DNA from: Avispirillum sp959601495
Lineage (GTDB): Bacteria > Bacillota > Clostridia > Oscillospirales > CAG-272
DNA length: 64,000 nt
Direction of reading: 5' to 3'
NCBI GenBank assembly: GCA_959601495.1
Contig: CAUGPT010000004.1
Location: 23,964-87,963 of the forward strand
Each line of letters begins with the position of its first letter. Within the stretch, counting starts at the first letter, position 1. Under the pieces are notes generated by a model, which did no database searches, had not been told where the DNA came from, and saw only the letters and a list, made by a program, of their open reading frames with translations. Made by a program: the position numbers and the translations under genes. Below, piece by piece: positions 1 through 8,464 of the stretch.

Positions 1-428
1 TGCTTGAAACTTCCATCAACGGCGCACACGGTATTCTCGGTAACATCACCGCTTCTCCCGATATATCCATGGAGGACATCGACATTGCATGCACCATGAT
101 CGCCAACGAAGCGCATGAGGATGCAACGGTCATCTGGGGTGTTGCTTTCGATCCCGATATGGAAGACGCTATGAAGATCACCATCATAGCAACAGGCTTT
201 GAGAACGAAAATGAGGATCTCAGCGTTCCCGCAGCTACAGCTGCAAAGGCTGCTCCCGCAGCAGCGGCGGCAAAGCCCGCGGAAAAGCCTGCAGAAAGCG
301 CTCAGCCTTCCGCGGATGACGATATTTCCGACGACGAGCTTGACGAGCTTCTCGGTATAGTCAACGTAAAGAGCAAGGAGCACAAGCTTGACACTGCCGA
401 GAACAGCGGACTCAAGAGATATTTCTGA
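1..428 (+). CDS. ftsZ: Cell division protein FtsZ, 3' part
   Basis: This is the C-terminal end of the tubulin-like GTPase that forms the cytokinetic Z ring. The gene enters from the left edge, with the frame starting at base 3. The visible protein begins with LETSINGAHGILGNITAS and continues through the conserved FtsZ C-terminal domain (VIWGVAFDPDMEDAMKITIIATGF). An Ala/Pro/Lys-rich flexible linker follows, then an acidic stretch (DDDISDDELDELLGI) and a short basic end (SGLKRYF). That end probably corresponds to the C-terminal peptide that binds FtsA and SepF, although it is not the standard sequence. A hairpin terminator follows within 25 bases. The N-terminal GTP-binding domain lies outside the window. 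Confidence 0.93.
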   Translation, partial: LETSINGAHGILGNITASPDISMEDIDIACTMIANEAHEDATVIWGVAFDPDMEDAMKITIIATGFENENEDLSVPAATAAKAAPAAAAAKPAEKPAESAQPSADDDISDDELDELLGIVNVKSKEHKLDTAENSGLKRYF

Positions 429-445
429 GACGAATATATATGAAA

Positions 446-475
446 AAAGGATGCCGTGCGGCATCCTTTTTTTGT
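446..475 (+). terminator. Rho-independent terminator after ftsZ
   Basis: The inverted repeat GGATGCC-GTGC-GGCATCC is followed by seven T residues and preceded by a run of A, so it could act on both strands. It lies about 20 bases after the ftsZ stop codon. Confidence 0.85.
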
Positions 476-532
476 CGCTCGGCTGAATTTGCGGCACACG
501 GACAGGCGGGCGCTCGATATAGTCCCGGCATG

Positions 533-633
533 GCGGACAGACCCGCACCGCCCGTGGGGGATGATGCAAGCGGCGCCGCGCTGCCTGCCTCAAGCTCGCG
601 CAGACAGATCCGTGCCGCCCGTGCGGGATGATG
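533..633. repeat. Imperfect direct repeat in the ftsZ-hom gap
   Basis: Two GC-rich copies of about 34 bases lie 66 bases apart (roughly 533-566 and 599-633). They share the core CCGCCCGTG followed by GGGATGATG. The whole ftsZ-hom gap (about 400 bases) has no credible gene, and these copies are the only structure I see in it besides the terminator and the hom promoter. Confidence 0.45.
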
Positions 634-764
634 TTCTGTTTCGGCGGCTTCCCGACGATCGGCCCCGACACCCCCGCCTGCGGGCGTCTTTGCAAAATAA
701 TGCGAAAAACCCGCCTGCATGCGGAAAAAATTGCCCGCAGCGCACTGTTTTTTATATATCTCTG

Positions 765-793
765 TTGAAGTCCGCATTTTTATGTGGTATACT
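765..793 (+). promoter_or_regulatory. Sigma-A promoter of hom
   Basis: A -35 TTGAAG (765-770) and a -10 TATACT (788-793) are separated by 17 bases, about 40 bases before the hom start. No riboswitch or T-box fold was apparent upstream. Confidence 0.6.
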
Positions 794-834
794 TATAAAA
801 ATTCATAAATATACACTTTGGGAGAATTTCGGAA

Positions 835-2070
835 ATGACAAATATCGCAATACTCGGTTTCGGCGTCGTCGGCGGAGGCATAACCGAGGTCATAGAGCAG
901 AACGGCAAGGCGCTTGAAAAATATACGGGGGACGGAATGTACGTAAAGTATATCCTCGATCTCCGTGATTTTCCGGACTCTCCGTACAGCGACAGGGTAG
1001 TTCACGACATAAACATAATCGCTAAGGATCCAGAGGTCAGCATTGTGTGCGAGGCTATGGGCGGTGTGAATCCCGCGTATGATTTTTCCGTAATGCTCAT
1101 GGAGCACGGCAAAAGCGTTGTTACCTCCAACAAAGAGCTTGTGGCAAAAAGAGGCGTTGAGCTTTGCGAGACGGCGGAGAAGAACGGCGTAAGCTATATG
1201 TTTGAGGCAAGCGTCGGCGGCGGTATACCCGAGATACGCGGTATGCGCACATCCCTTGCGGGAGACACTGTAGGCGCTGTAAACGGCATACTCAACGGTA
1301 CGACGAACTACATCCTTACAAGAATGAAAAAGGACGGCGCCACATTTGCCGAGGCGCTTTCCGAGGCGCAGCGGCTCGGATACGCCGAGAGAGATCCCAG
1401 CGCCGACGTGGACGGTCTTGACGCGCAGCGCAAGATCATGATACTGACGGCTGTCGCCACCGGCTGCCTTGCTGATGAGAGTGATGTTTACGCGGAGACG
1501 CTGAGAAATATAACCCCCCTCGACATGGACGCGGCTGCCCGCTGGGGCGGCACGGTAAAGCTTGTGGGCAGCGCGAGAATAAAGCCGGACGCCGGCGGCG
1601 CCTCAATGTACGTTTGCCCCACGTTTGTACCTTCGGACTGCCCCCTGTCGTTTGTGGACGACGTTTATAACGCTATATCCGTCGCAAGCCCCGTTACGGG
1701 AGACGTGATGTTCTACGGCAGAGGCGCGGGCAGAATGCCTACGGCGGGCGCGATGGTGGCGGATGCGGCGTCGATCGCCTCGGGACTTTGCAATGGTGAG
1801 AAGAAGATGGCATGGCAGAGCGCGCCCGACGGTTGGGTAACGCCCTTTGAAGAACTCAGCTTTTCATACTATGTACGTGTGAAAACAGACGACCCCGCGC
1901 AGGCGCTTGAGGCGGCGGCCCTTGCCCTCGGCACGGCGGAAAAACTTCCTTCGACCCCCGCGGGATACGTCGAGTATATAACTCCCGAAGTAAAAGAGTC
2001 CGAAGCGAGACGGCTGTTCTCCGGCGAGCTTTGCAAGGCGGAGTCCGTCATTCGCATACTCGCAAAATAA
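835..2070 (+). CDS. hom: Homoserine dehydrogenase
   Basis: It reduces aspartate semialdehyde to homoserine with NAD(P)H, at the branch towards threonine and methionine. The 411-residue protein starts with a Rossmann nucleotide-binding motif (ILGFGVVGGG, residues 6-15). Next comes KSVVTSNKELVAKRG, which holds the conserved catalytic-region lysine, and the substrate-binding block EASVGGGIPEIRGMR with NGILNGTTNYIL. The length and the C-terminal extension (from about residue 340) fit the monofunctional form with a regulatory ACT-like tail. The start follows GGGAGAATTTCGGAA. The gene appears monocistronic, with its own promoter and two terminators. Threonine feedback control is usual for the family but cannot be read from sequence. 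Confidence 0.95.
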   Translation: MTNIAILGFGVVGGGITEVIEQNGKALEKYTGDGMYVKYILDLRDFPDSPYSDRVVHDINIIAKDPEVSIVCEAMGGVNPAYDFSVMLMEHGKSVVTSNKELVAKRGVELCETAEKNGVSYMFEASVGGGIPEIRGMRTSLAGDTVGAVNGILNGTTNYILTRMKKDGATFAEALSEAQRLGYAERDPSADVDGLDAQRKIMILTAVATGCLADESDVYAETLRNITPLDMDAAARWGGTVKLVGSARIKPDAGGASMYVCPTFVPSDCPLSFVDDVYNAISVASPVTGDVMFYGRGAGRMPTAGAMVADAASIASGLCNGEKKMAWQSAPDGWVTPFEELSFSYYVRVKTDDPAQALEAAALALGTAEKLPSTPAGYVEYITPEVKESEARRLFSGELCKAESVIRILAK

Positions 2071-2077
2071 AAAACGA

Positions 2078-2111
2078 AAGCGGAAAACGGCGCAGCCGTT
2101 TTCCGCTTTTT
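2078..2111 (+). terminator. Terminator of hom
   Basis: An 11-bp stem (CGGAAAACGGC/GCCGTTTTCCG, extended by AAG/CTT) with a GCA loop is followed by a T run, 10 bases after the hom stop. Confidence 0.88.
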
Positions 2112-2123
2112 CACAATATGAAA

Positions 2124-2170
2124 GCGCAGCCTTTGGCAGAAACCGTTCTGCCAAAGGCTGCGCCGTTTTT
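2124..2170. terminator. Bidirectional terminator between hom and coaW
   Basis: A perfect 18-bp stem (2124-2141 with 2146-2163) closes a four-base loop and is followed on the plus strand by CGTTTTT. It sits between two convergent genes and can stop transcription from either side. Confidence 0.75.
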
Positions 2171-2203
2171 ATACCGCCGGGCGGCTGATAAATTACAAGG
2201 CGT

Positions 2204-3064
2204 TTATTCGTCAAAGCCCGCTCTGCGGCAGCCCGCGAGAGCCGCGCCGATGACTGTGCCGAACTGCGAATATTTGGGGATTATGAAATTCATGTCAAAC
2301 ATTCTGTTGAGGTTATCGAATATCTTCGGCGCCTGGGAAACGCTTGTCAGGTTTCCTGTCAGCACAACGTTTTTCAGCGAATAGTTGCGCGCGGCGAAAA
2401 GACTTACCATGCCTACGGTCTCAAACACCATGTTTATAAGCGCGAGCGCGAGATCCGCTTTTGTGGCGATGTCGCTGACGTTGCCGAAGTTTGAAGCCGT
2501 CATTGTATCGGCAAAGCCGGGGACGATATCCTGCTTTGTAATGTCGTTGATCTTAAGGTCCACATTGCGCAGATCTCCCCCTTCGGCAAGCTCTTCGATG
2601 TGGGCAACGGTGTCCATACCCAAAATCTTTTTGGAAAGCCCCACGAGCGTGCCGCCGCCGACGCCTGTACCGCCGAGATATACGGGCGGCGCGCCCGCTT
2701 CGGCATAAACAAGCGCCGTGCCTGTGCCGAGGCTTGCGATGATAGCCTTGTCATAGCTGCAGAGATAAAGACCGCCGAGCCCTATGCAGTCGAATTCGGG
2801 CACGATCTCGCAGTCAAGCGAAAATATATCGTTTTTGATGTAGGACGCGCCTACACCGGTGATCATCACTTTTTCAATGTCGGCAAGAGTCAGATCGTTT
2901 TGATCGGTAAACTTTCCGAAAGCGCCGTAAACAGACGTAACGGGGTCTGCCGCGCGGACGAATATGGGCTCGATCAGCCGTCTTTCTCCGCTCGTAAGGT
3001 CGAAGCCAACGATCTTCGTGGTGCTTCCGCCGACGTCGATGCCGATTATGGTTCTTTTTTTCAT
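2204..3064 (-). CDS. coaW: Type II pantothenate kinase
   Basis: It phosphorylates pantothenate, the first step of coenzyme A synthesis, using the acetate/sugar kinase (actin-like) fold. The 286-residue protein opens with the phosphate-1 loop IGIDVGGSTTKIVGF, and the region ASLGTGTALVY and GGTGVGGGTLVGLSK matches the ATP-binding blocks of the eukaryotic/staphylococcal type II family. Family knowledge: type II enzymes are little inhibited by CoA. The start follows GGGAAG with about eight bases of spacing. It has its own promoter and lies between spoIIP upstream and hom, which is convergent. The BadF/BadG ATPase family shares the fold, but overall length and motifs favour CoaW. Confidence 0.88.
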   Translation of the reverse strand: MKKRTIIGIDVGGSTTKIVGFDLTSGERRLIEPIFVRAADPVTSVYGAFGKFTDQNDLTLADIEKVMITGVGASYIKNDIFSLDCEIVPEFDCIGLGGLYLCSYDKAIIASLGTGTALVYAEAGAPPVYLGGTGVGGGTLVGLSKKILGMDTVAHIEELAEGGDLRNVDLKINDITKQDIVPGFADTMTASNFGNVSDIATKADLALALINMVFETVGMVSLFAARNYSLKNVVLTGNLTSVSQAPKIFDNLNRMFDMNFIIPKYSQFGTVIGAALAGCRRAGFDE

Positions 3065-3140
3065 AGATATACACTTCCCGTGGTAGAGCTTTGCGCCGGC
3101 CGCGCCGAAGAGTGTGTTATCGGCTGCCGCGCGTATACCT

Positions 3141-3169
3141 ATAATATCACATAAAAGGCGTTAATGCAA
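3141..3169 (-). promoter_or_regulatory. Sigma-A promoter of coaW
   Basis: On the minus strand, TTGCAT (3169-3164) and TATTAT (3146-3141) are separated by 17 bases. The -35 box abuts the stop codon of spoIIP, so coaW can be transcribed independently of the sporulation gene. Confidence 0.6.
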
Positions 3170-4342
3170 GCCGTATTCTTCTGCAATATCGGCATACTGC
3201 CCGCCGAGATCCTCTCCGGTGATATACCCTGACAGCACACAGCCGAACATGACCGCGCTGCGCTTTGCCTCGGTGAGGGTGTTTGCGCACGTGCCGAACT
3301 CGATAAGCAGCGCCCCGGGAGATGTGTCCTGATAGAAGGAAGCGCACCTGAGATCGATAGGACGCATCAGCGTGTTGTCGGCGTTCCATAGGCGGGACTG
3401 CAGCGAGAGCGCAAAGCTGAGGTTCTCTCTCCAGTTTTTATGCGCGCTGCCGCCGCTGTCCGTGCCGCATACTATCATTAGCTGGGCGGCTTCGTCACCG
3501 CCGATATCGGTAACGCTGCGCACATAGCCCGCGTCGTCGTTGCCTATGCAGTCGCGGTGAACGTCGAAAACGTATTTTACGGACGGATAGCGGGACAAAA
3601 CGTCCCGCACGGCGAGAGTGCTGCTGTCGTATGCTCCGCTCCAGGACTTTTCATCAAACATTTCTTCGATATGCATTGTGACGACGCCGCATTTTTCAAG
3701 AGTTTCGGCAAGTATTTTTCCAACGGCGACGGTGTTTTTCTCCGTATCGCGGGAGCGAAAAGAGTTGCCGGCACAGTCGGCGTACGCCTCCGTGCCGTGG
3801 GTGTGATATATGAGCACGAGCGGCGCATCGCTTTGCTCGGCGCCTGTCGGGGAGCTTGCGGCGGGAACGGAGCTCATAAGCGCTTCTATGTTTGTCTCGT
3901 ATTCCGTTTCGTTCGATATCGCAAGTCCGCCTGCGGCGCGGGCGGAAAGGTCTTCGTTCATGACCTTGAGGCTCGGCGGGATGCTGTCGGTATCCCCATT
4001 GCCGTCCTCGGACGCTTCTTCGTCCCCATCAAGAACAACGGGATCGGGATCATCCGCTTTTTCTTCTATGACCACATCGGGGAAAATAAGCGATACGATG
4101 CGGTTCTGCCAGCCGTTTTTCAGATAGGAGAACAGCTCCGCGGCGGCAGCCGCGTGCACAAGTATGCCGACGGCACAGAGTATAAGACATGAAGCCGAGG
4201 CCGCAGCCTTTGCTATCCGCAGCCCCCTTGCGCCTCTGTCCGACACCGTCGGAGCGCCGTACACGCTTTCTGGCGGCGCTTCGAGCCGCTCCGCATCTGT
4301 CGGAGCGTCAAGCGTTCTTTCGCTGTAAGTTTTCATATCCAT
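3161..4342 (-). CDS. spoIIP: Stage II sporulation protein P (SpoIIP)
   Basis: It is a peptidoglycan amidase/endopeptidase that works with SpoIID and SpoIIM to degrade septal peptidoglycan during forespore engulfment, acting outside the mother-cell membrane. The 393-residue protein has a cytoplasmic N-terminus, one membrane segment near residues 42-66, a variable acidic linker, and the zinc amidase domain with YHTHGTEAY, FDVHRD and LLIEFGTC, which carry the expected metal and catalytic residues. I start it at ATG 4342 because GGGAGGT lies eight bases upstream. An ATG 18 codons earlier lacks such a site. gpr lies upstream on the same strand, as in other Clostridia. Expression under sporulation sigma factors is expected from family knowledge. 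Confidence 0.92.
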   Translation of the reverse strand: MDMKTYSERTLDAPTDAERLEAPPESVYGAPTVSDRGARGLRIAKAAASASCLILCAVGILVHAAAAAELFSYLKNGWQNRIVSLIFPDVVIEEKADDPDPVVLDGDEEASEDGNGDTDSIPPSLKVMNEDLSARAAGGLAISNETEYETNIEALMSSVPAASSPTGAEQSDAPLVLIYHTHGTEAYADCAGNSFRSRDTEKNTVAVGKILAETLEKCGVVTMHIEEMFDEKSWSGAYDSSTLAVRDVLSRYPSVKYVFDVHRDCIGNDDAGYVRSVTDIGGDEAAQLMIVCGTDSGGSAHKNWRENLSFALSLQSRLWNADNTLMRPIDLRCASFYQDTSPGALLIEFGTCANTLTEAKRSAVMFGCVLSGYITGEDLGGQYADIAEEYGLH

Positions 4343-4890
4343 AATGTGTAACCTCCCGCGTTTTTTCTTTTTTCGTCCGCAGCGCAAAGCCGTCACTCAC
4401 TAAAGCGTGCGTCTTGTCCGCGCGGCATAGATGTGCACGCCTGTATTTTCTGCGCTGTTCAAGTATATTGGCACTACGTGCGCAATATTCCGCATGGCAG
4501 CGTGCATTTCGGCTTTCGGCTCGACGGCTCGGGCAGGATTTGCATAGGGACATATACTGCCGCGCGGTATGTGACGGCGAAGAGAGCGACAGCCGCCGAG
4601 AGCTGCGGGAGAGCGGCACCGAAAAGCTTTACAAAAAGGTATGCGGCGCCCATCGACGGCGCGGCAAAAAATAAAAACGCTGCGGACAGCGTTCTTGATG
4701 AGAATTTTTCATAACGAAGAAGAGGATGCCTTCGGAGGTAAACGGTTTTTAAAACCGCATCGACCGGAAGCACCCTCATCCGAAATCAGTATATGTCACA
4801 AGTTCTCGCCTATCAAGGAATACGGAAAAGCATTGCGGGGAAAATAGATCAATTCCGAACTTTCGAACGGTGACGGAATGCCGAAGGTGT
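4343..4890. other. Non-coding stretch upstream of spoIIP
   Basis: I find no convincing gene here. One minus-strand frame (4779-4474) encodes a hydrophobic 101-residue peptide, but it has no ribosome binding site and its end is not membrane-protein-like. The small-RNA terminator lies at its right border (4902-4925). Confidence 0.4.
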
Positions 4891-4899
4891 TATAAGCAT

Positions 4900-4981
4900 A
4901 TAAAAAGCAGCCGAAGCCTCGGCTGACGCCAATGTGGAACAAAGCCACAAGGACGTATCAACAATGGGGTCTTCGACTACT
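4900..4981 (-). ncRNA. Putative small RNA of about 80 nt
   Basis: A strong promoter (4988-5016) and an intrinsic terminator (stem CAGCCGA/TCGGCTG at 4908-4925 followed by CTTTTTA on the minus strand) bracket about 80 bases with no start codon and ribosome binding site. Within it, TGTGG-CTTTGTT-CCACA forms a second hairpin. I do not recognise the RNA family. It could also be the 3' end of a longer RNA started at the upstream promoter near 5191. Confidence 0.5.
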
Positions 4982-4987
4982 GCCTGT

Positions 4988-5016
4988 ACTGTATCAGATT
5001 TGTATTCGTTTGTCAA
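4988..5016 (-). promoter_or_regulatory. Sigma-A promoter of the putative small RNA
   Basis: On the minus strand, TTGACA (5016-5011) and TACAGT (4993-4988) are separated by 17 bases. Confidence 0.7.
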
Positions 5017-5191
5017 GCGCTTCGACAACGGTTTTGCCGCGCGCAAACTGTGAATGAAGGACGGGCTCAGTGCTGAAAGACTGCGGCGCCGCGCAGGTGG
5101 CAATGCGGAAATGCTTTGCATAAAAGAAGACACGGGTCATCAAGAGTATCGCCCTGATTTAACAGAGTCAACAGGTCTCCGTCGCCGTGCC
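5017..5191 (-). ncRNA. Possible structured RNA or leader, unassigned
   Basis: This stretch lies downstream of a near-consensus promoter (5198-5226) and contains no open reading frame with a ribosome binding site. It has no terminator of its own, so a transcript would run on to the terminator at 4908-4925 (about 290 nt in all). No family was recognised. 6S RNA and the clostridial raiA-type structured RNAs are the candidates I would test first. Confidence 0.35.
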
Positions 5192-5197
5192 GCCTAT

Positions 5198-5226
5198 AAT
5201 ATATCACAAATGATTCCGTTTGTCAA
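5198..5226 (-). promoter_or_regulatory. Near-consensus sigma-A promoter
   Basis: On the minus strand, TTGACA (5226-5221) and TATATT (5203-5198) are separated by 17 bases. It begins 15 bases after the gpr stop codon and points into the non-coding gpr-spoIIP interval. Confidence 0.72.
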
Positions 5227-5241
5227 CGGCAGGAAAGTGCC

Positions 5242-6168
5242 TTACAGCCCCTCCGCCATATATGCTCGGTTTATTGCCGAGGCTATAAGCGCCGCCACCT
5301 CGTCGCATATGATATCCCCGTCCTTCGGGGATACAAAATAGCTGCGCTCCTTTTCAAGAGAGGCGCGCATTTCCTCGCCGCACTCGCATCCCGCGCGCTC
5401 AAGCGCGTCCCAGACAAGCGTGGCGCAGTCCACAACGGTGGGCACGCCGATAGCTATCACGGGGCAGCCGATGCTCTCTCTGTTGACGGCGCTGCGGCGG
5501 TTTCCTATCCCGCTGCCGGGCTCGATGCCCGTGTCCGACAGCTGTATGGTGGAGGCAAGCCGCTTTGTGGAGCGCGCAGCAAGGGCGTCTATGGCAATGA
5601 CCACATCCGGCTTTACATAGTCCGCCGCACCCTTGATCATCGCTCCCGCCTCTATCCCCGTCTGCCCCATAACGCCGGGATGCACTGCGGAAATGCTGGA
5701 GCAGCCGATGCTGTCAAGAAGTCCCGACTCCATGACGTGACTTGTAACGGCGACTTTGTCCGCGGCGCGGGGACCGAGGGCGTCAGCCGTTATAAAACGG
5801 TTGCCCAGCCCCGCCACAAGCACTTTCGTGGCGCTTGAAACGGGCGCGCCGCACAGCTTTTGCGTAAATTCGCGAAGGAGGACAGACAGCGCCTCGGTTA
5901 TGTTTTCCGCGTCATTTGCGTCGAGGTATTTCATAAGCGGACAGTACAGGGTAACATAGCTTCCGCGCTTGCGGCCGGTCTCGATCTCGCCCTCTTTATT
6001 CAGCACTTCAAGGCGTGACACGGGCACGGAGCATATTTCGCCCTCCTCGCTTACCGCCCCGCGGTATGGCTTGTTCAGCGCCCCCACGCTTTCGCAGGCA
6101 AGGTCGGTCCTTGGAAAAGCCGCGCTTTCTGTGACGTTTTCCGTCGGTATTTGTGAATTTTTTAACAT
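5242..6168 (-). CDS. gpr: Spore germination protease GPR
   Basis: This peptidase (MEROPS A25) starts degradation of small acid-soluble spore proteins at germination. It is made in the forespore as a zymogen. The 308-residue protein includes RTDLACE near the N-terminus (the propeptide cleavage region in the family), VAGLGNRFITADALGPRA, AVHPGVMGQTGIE and VIAIDALAARS, which is the conserved active-site core. I start it at ATG 6168, preceded by GGAAAGG at eight bases. An upstream methionine at 6243 would add an Ile-rich, AT-rich leader that is clearly promoter DNA. A sigma-F/G-like promoter lies just upstream. spoIIP follows on the same strand after a non-coding interval. Confidence 0.93.
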   Translation of the reverse strand: MLKNSQIPTENVTESAAFPRTDLACESVGALNKPYRGAVSEEGEICSVPVSRLEVLNKEGEIETGRKRGSYVTLYCPLMKYLDANDAENITEALSVLLREFTQKLCGAPVSSATKVLVAGLGNRFITADALGPRAADKVAVTSHVMESGLLDSIGCSSISAVHPGVMGQTGIEAGAMIKGAADYVKPDVVIAIDALAARSTKRLASTIQLSDTGIEPGSGIGNRRSAVNRESIGCPVIAIGVPTVVDCATLVWDALERAGCECGEEMRASLEKERSYFVSPKDGDIICDEVAALIASAINRAYMAEGL

Positions 6169-6206
6169 AATCGTTGCCTTTCCCGAAAAATATATTATAA
6201 TAATAA

Positions 6207-6236
6207 TATAATTTGCCGCATAAGCGCCGTCTATAC
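6207..6236 (-). promoter_or_regulatory. Forespore (sigma-G/F-like) promoter of gpr
   Basis: On the minus strand, GTATA (6236-6232) and AATTATA (6213-6207) are separated by 18 bases, close to the GYATR...CATAMTA pattern of forespore promoters. It lies about 40 bases before the gpr start. The assignment is inference. Confidence 0.45.
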
Positions 6237-6467
6237 CGCACAAAGCCCGAAAGACGGTATCCGCCGATGATATCAGCGCGGTTTTTGCGGGTTTTTTGCG
6301 CGCATTGCCGCCGCGCCGCGGCGCACTTTGACAAAGGCGCTGCTTTGTCGGGAGGGCGCGACGCGCGCCGCAGGCCGAAATGCCCTCGTTATATGTAGAT
6401 TTTTACCAAATTGCCGAATTTTTATTGTGCAAATAAATGAAACTGTGCCGTTTTTCCGCTTTACAGA

Positions 6468-6496
6468 TTGATTATCGGACGATATTGTGCTATAAT
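6468..6496 (+). promoter_or_regulatory. Sigma-A promoter of the peptide-binding lipoprotein
   Basis: TTGATT (6468-6473) and TATAAT (6491-6496) are separated by 17 bases, about 95 bases upstream of the start codon. The rest of the 350-base gap between gpr and this gene shows nothing else. Confidence 0.6.
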
Positions 6497-6593
6497 TTAC
6501 CGTATGTAAACGTATCGTTTGAAAAAGGCGCGGCGGCACATATCGCAGCCTTTTGAAAACAATAAGCCGCCGGGGGCGGCGTGGAGGTAATAT

Positions 6594-8357
6594 ATGAAAA
6601 AAGTGATATGCATCGTTCTTGCGGCAGTATGCGTTATCGGAATGCTTTCCGCATGCTCAACCTTGAAAAAGGACGACAAGGGCGCTATCGTCACAATGTA
6701 TCTGGCAAACCAGATATACAATTTCGATCCCATCGTCGGATACAACGACACGGCGACCGCAAAGATTTTGTCGCTGGCGTTCGAGGGTCTTACCGTTCTT
6801 GATGAGGACGGCGACTGGCACAAGGGCATGATGAAGAGCTACAAGTACCTTGAGCCCGATGAAAAAGAGGATACATACAGACTTGAGATCAACCTCCGTT
6901 CCACAAAGTGGAGCGACGGCAGAACCGTTCAGGCAAACGATTTCGTCTATGCGTGGAAGCGCATCGTTGAGGCTACCAACAAGTGCGACGCGGCTTGCCT
7001 CCTTTACGATGTTAAGAACGCCCGCGACATCAAGATGGGCAACGCCACCGTTGACGATCTCGGTATCTATTCAGTCGAGTCGTACGTTCTCAAGATCGAA
7101 TTTGAGCACGATATAAACGTAGATGAGTTCTTTAAGACCTGCGCAAGCGTGGCGCTCGTTCCTCTGCGCGAGGATAAGATCGGCAACGACGATACCTGGG
7201 CAAAGCGCGCCTCCACAATTGTTACAAACGGTCCCTTCGACATCAGAAATGTTTCTTACGGCGACAAGCTCGTTCTCGAGCGTTCTTCCTATTACAAGCG
7301 CGATACCGACTCCAACCAGGCACTTGACAAGTACGTTATCCCCTACAGACTTGTAATAAAATATTCTTACGGAGACAACACGGCACAGGCAGACGCATTT
7401 GATGCCGGCAACATTTTCTATCTCGGTGAGATAGCTCTCAGCGCCCGCGACTTCTACAAAAAGCGCGCCGAAATAGTGGATACTCCCATAACTGCATCAC
7501 TTTATTTCAACACCACCAACAGACTGTTTGAAAAGGCAGAGGTAAGGCGTGCGCTTTCTCTTGCCCTTGACAGACAGGCGATAGCAGACACTCTTGTGTA
7601 TGCAAAGCCCGCGACGGGTCTTGTCCCCGGCGGCGTTGACGACGCAAACGCAAAGGGCGATTTCCGCAAGACCGGCGGCGATCTTCTGGCGACAAGCGCG
7701 GATGTTGACGAGGCAAAATCCCTTCTCAAATCTGCAGGCGTTACAAGCGGCAGCTTCAGCATCAAGGTAAGAGACAATGAGGCTGACGTCGCGTTCGCTG
7801 AGGCGGTCGCCGAGGCGTGGAAGTCTCTCGGCTTCAGCGTCAAGGTTGAAAAGATGGGCACAAAGAAGATCTCATCAGAAAATACCAACCAGTCCGTAAT
7901 ATACCGCGATCTCTATCAGGAGGCGCTCGACGAGGGCGACTTCGACGTTATCGCTCTTGACTACAACATGCTCGCGCCCAACGCTTTCGCGGCGCTTGCA
8001 CCCTTTGCGACGGAGTTTTCCGGCAACGGCGTTGATATGTCAAACGACAACTACGATCCGTTCCCCCATGTGACCGGCTATTCCGACAGTGACTACGACG
8101 ATATTATCGACAAGGCAAGCAAGACGTCCGACAGCAAGGAAAGAGCACAGCTTCTCCATGACGCGGAAGAAAAGCTTATGGAGGATATGCCCATAGTTCC
8201 CGTGCTGTTCCTGCAGGATGCATACGTGACGAGCAAGGTAATAAGCGGTGTTAAGAACACCTATTGGGGCAGAGACTTCGACAATCTGAAGATGAAGAAC
8301 TACATGAAATACAAGGAGTCCATCCAAGCAGAGGATAGCGAAAACGAATTCGAGTAA
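6594..8357 (+). CDS. Peptide ABC transporter substrate-binding lipoprotein (SBP family 5)
   Basis: It is an extracytoplasmic solute receptor of the OppA/DppA type, anchored by a lipidated cysteine. The signal peptide MKKVICIVLAAVCVIGML ends in a lipobox SAC (Cys21). Family hallmarks are the start of the mature domain (VTMYLANQIYNFDPIVGYND), the block LRSTKWSDGRTVQANDFVYAW near residues 100-120, and RALSLALDRQAIADTL near residue 325. At 587 residues it is normal to slightly long for the family. No permease or ATPase genes are adjacent, so it is an orphan receptor, either paired with a transporter elsewhere or having a signalling role. It is followed by a strong terminator. Confidence 0.9.
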   Translation: MKKVICIVLAAVCVIGMLSACSTLKKDDKGAIVTMYLANQIYNFDPIVGYNDTATAKILSLAFEGLTVLDEDGDWHKGMMKSYKYLEPDEKEDTYRLEINLRSTKWSDGRTVQANDFVYAWKRIVEATNKCDAACLLYDVKNARDIKMGNATVDDLGIYSVESYVLKIEFEHDINVDEFFKTCASVALVPLREDKIGNDDTWAKRASTIVTNGPFDIRNVSYGDKLVLERSSYYKRDTDSNQALDKYVIPYRLVIKYSYGDNTAQADAFDAGNIFYLGEIALSARDFYKKRAEIVDTPITASLYFNTTNRLFEKAEVRRALSLALDRQAIADTLVYAKPATGLVPGGVDDANAKGDFRKTGGDLLATSADVDEAKSLLKSAGVTSGSFSIKVRDNEADVAFAEAVAEAWKSLGFSVKVEKMGTKKISSENTNQSVIYRDLYQEALDEGDFDVIALDYNMLAPNAFAALAPFATEFSGNGVDMSNDNYDPFPHVTGYSDSDYDDIIDKASKTSDSKERAQLLHDAEEKLMEDMPIVPVLFLQDAYVTSKVISGVKNTYWGRDFDNLKMKNYMKYKESIQAEDSENEFE

Positions 8358-8390
8358 TTGCAATCAAATTAGTTTTCACACCGGTTTTCA

Positions 8391-8420
8391 CGCGGGGGGC
8401 TTATGCCTCCCGCGTTTTAT
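8391..8420 (+). terminator. Terminator after the substrate-binding protein
   Basis: The stem CGCGGGGGGC/GCCTCCCGCG with a TTAT loop is followed by TTTTAT. Confidence 0.8.
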
Positions 8421-8464
8421 CCTGCTTACTTATAAAACGGTATATCAGAAAGGAAATGACGGAT

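Noticed and set aside
2124..2163. Long perfect hairpin considered as a riboswitch or attenuator
   Set aside because: It lies downstream of two convergent genes, with a T run; terminator function explains it.
4474..4779. Minus-strand open frame of 101 codons with hydrophobic stretches between spoIIP and the putative RNA locus
   Set aside because: No ribosome binding site, family match or coding-like end, and the frame is not flanked by usual operon spacing. Kept as non-coding.
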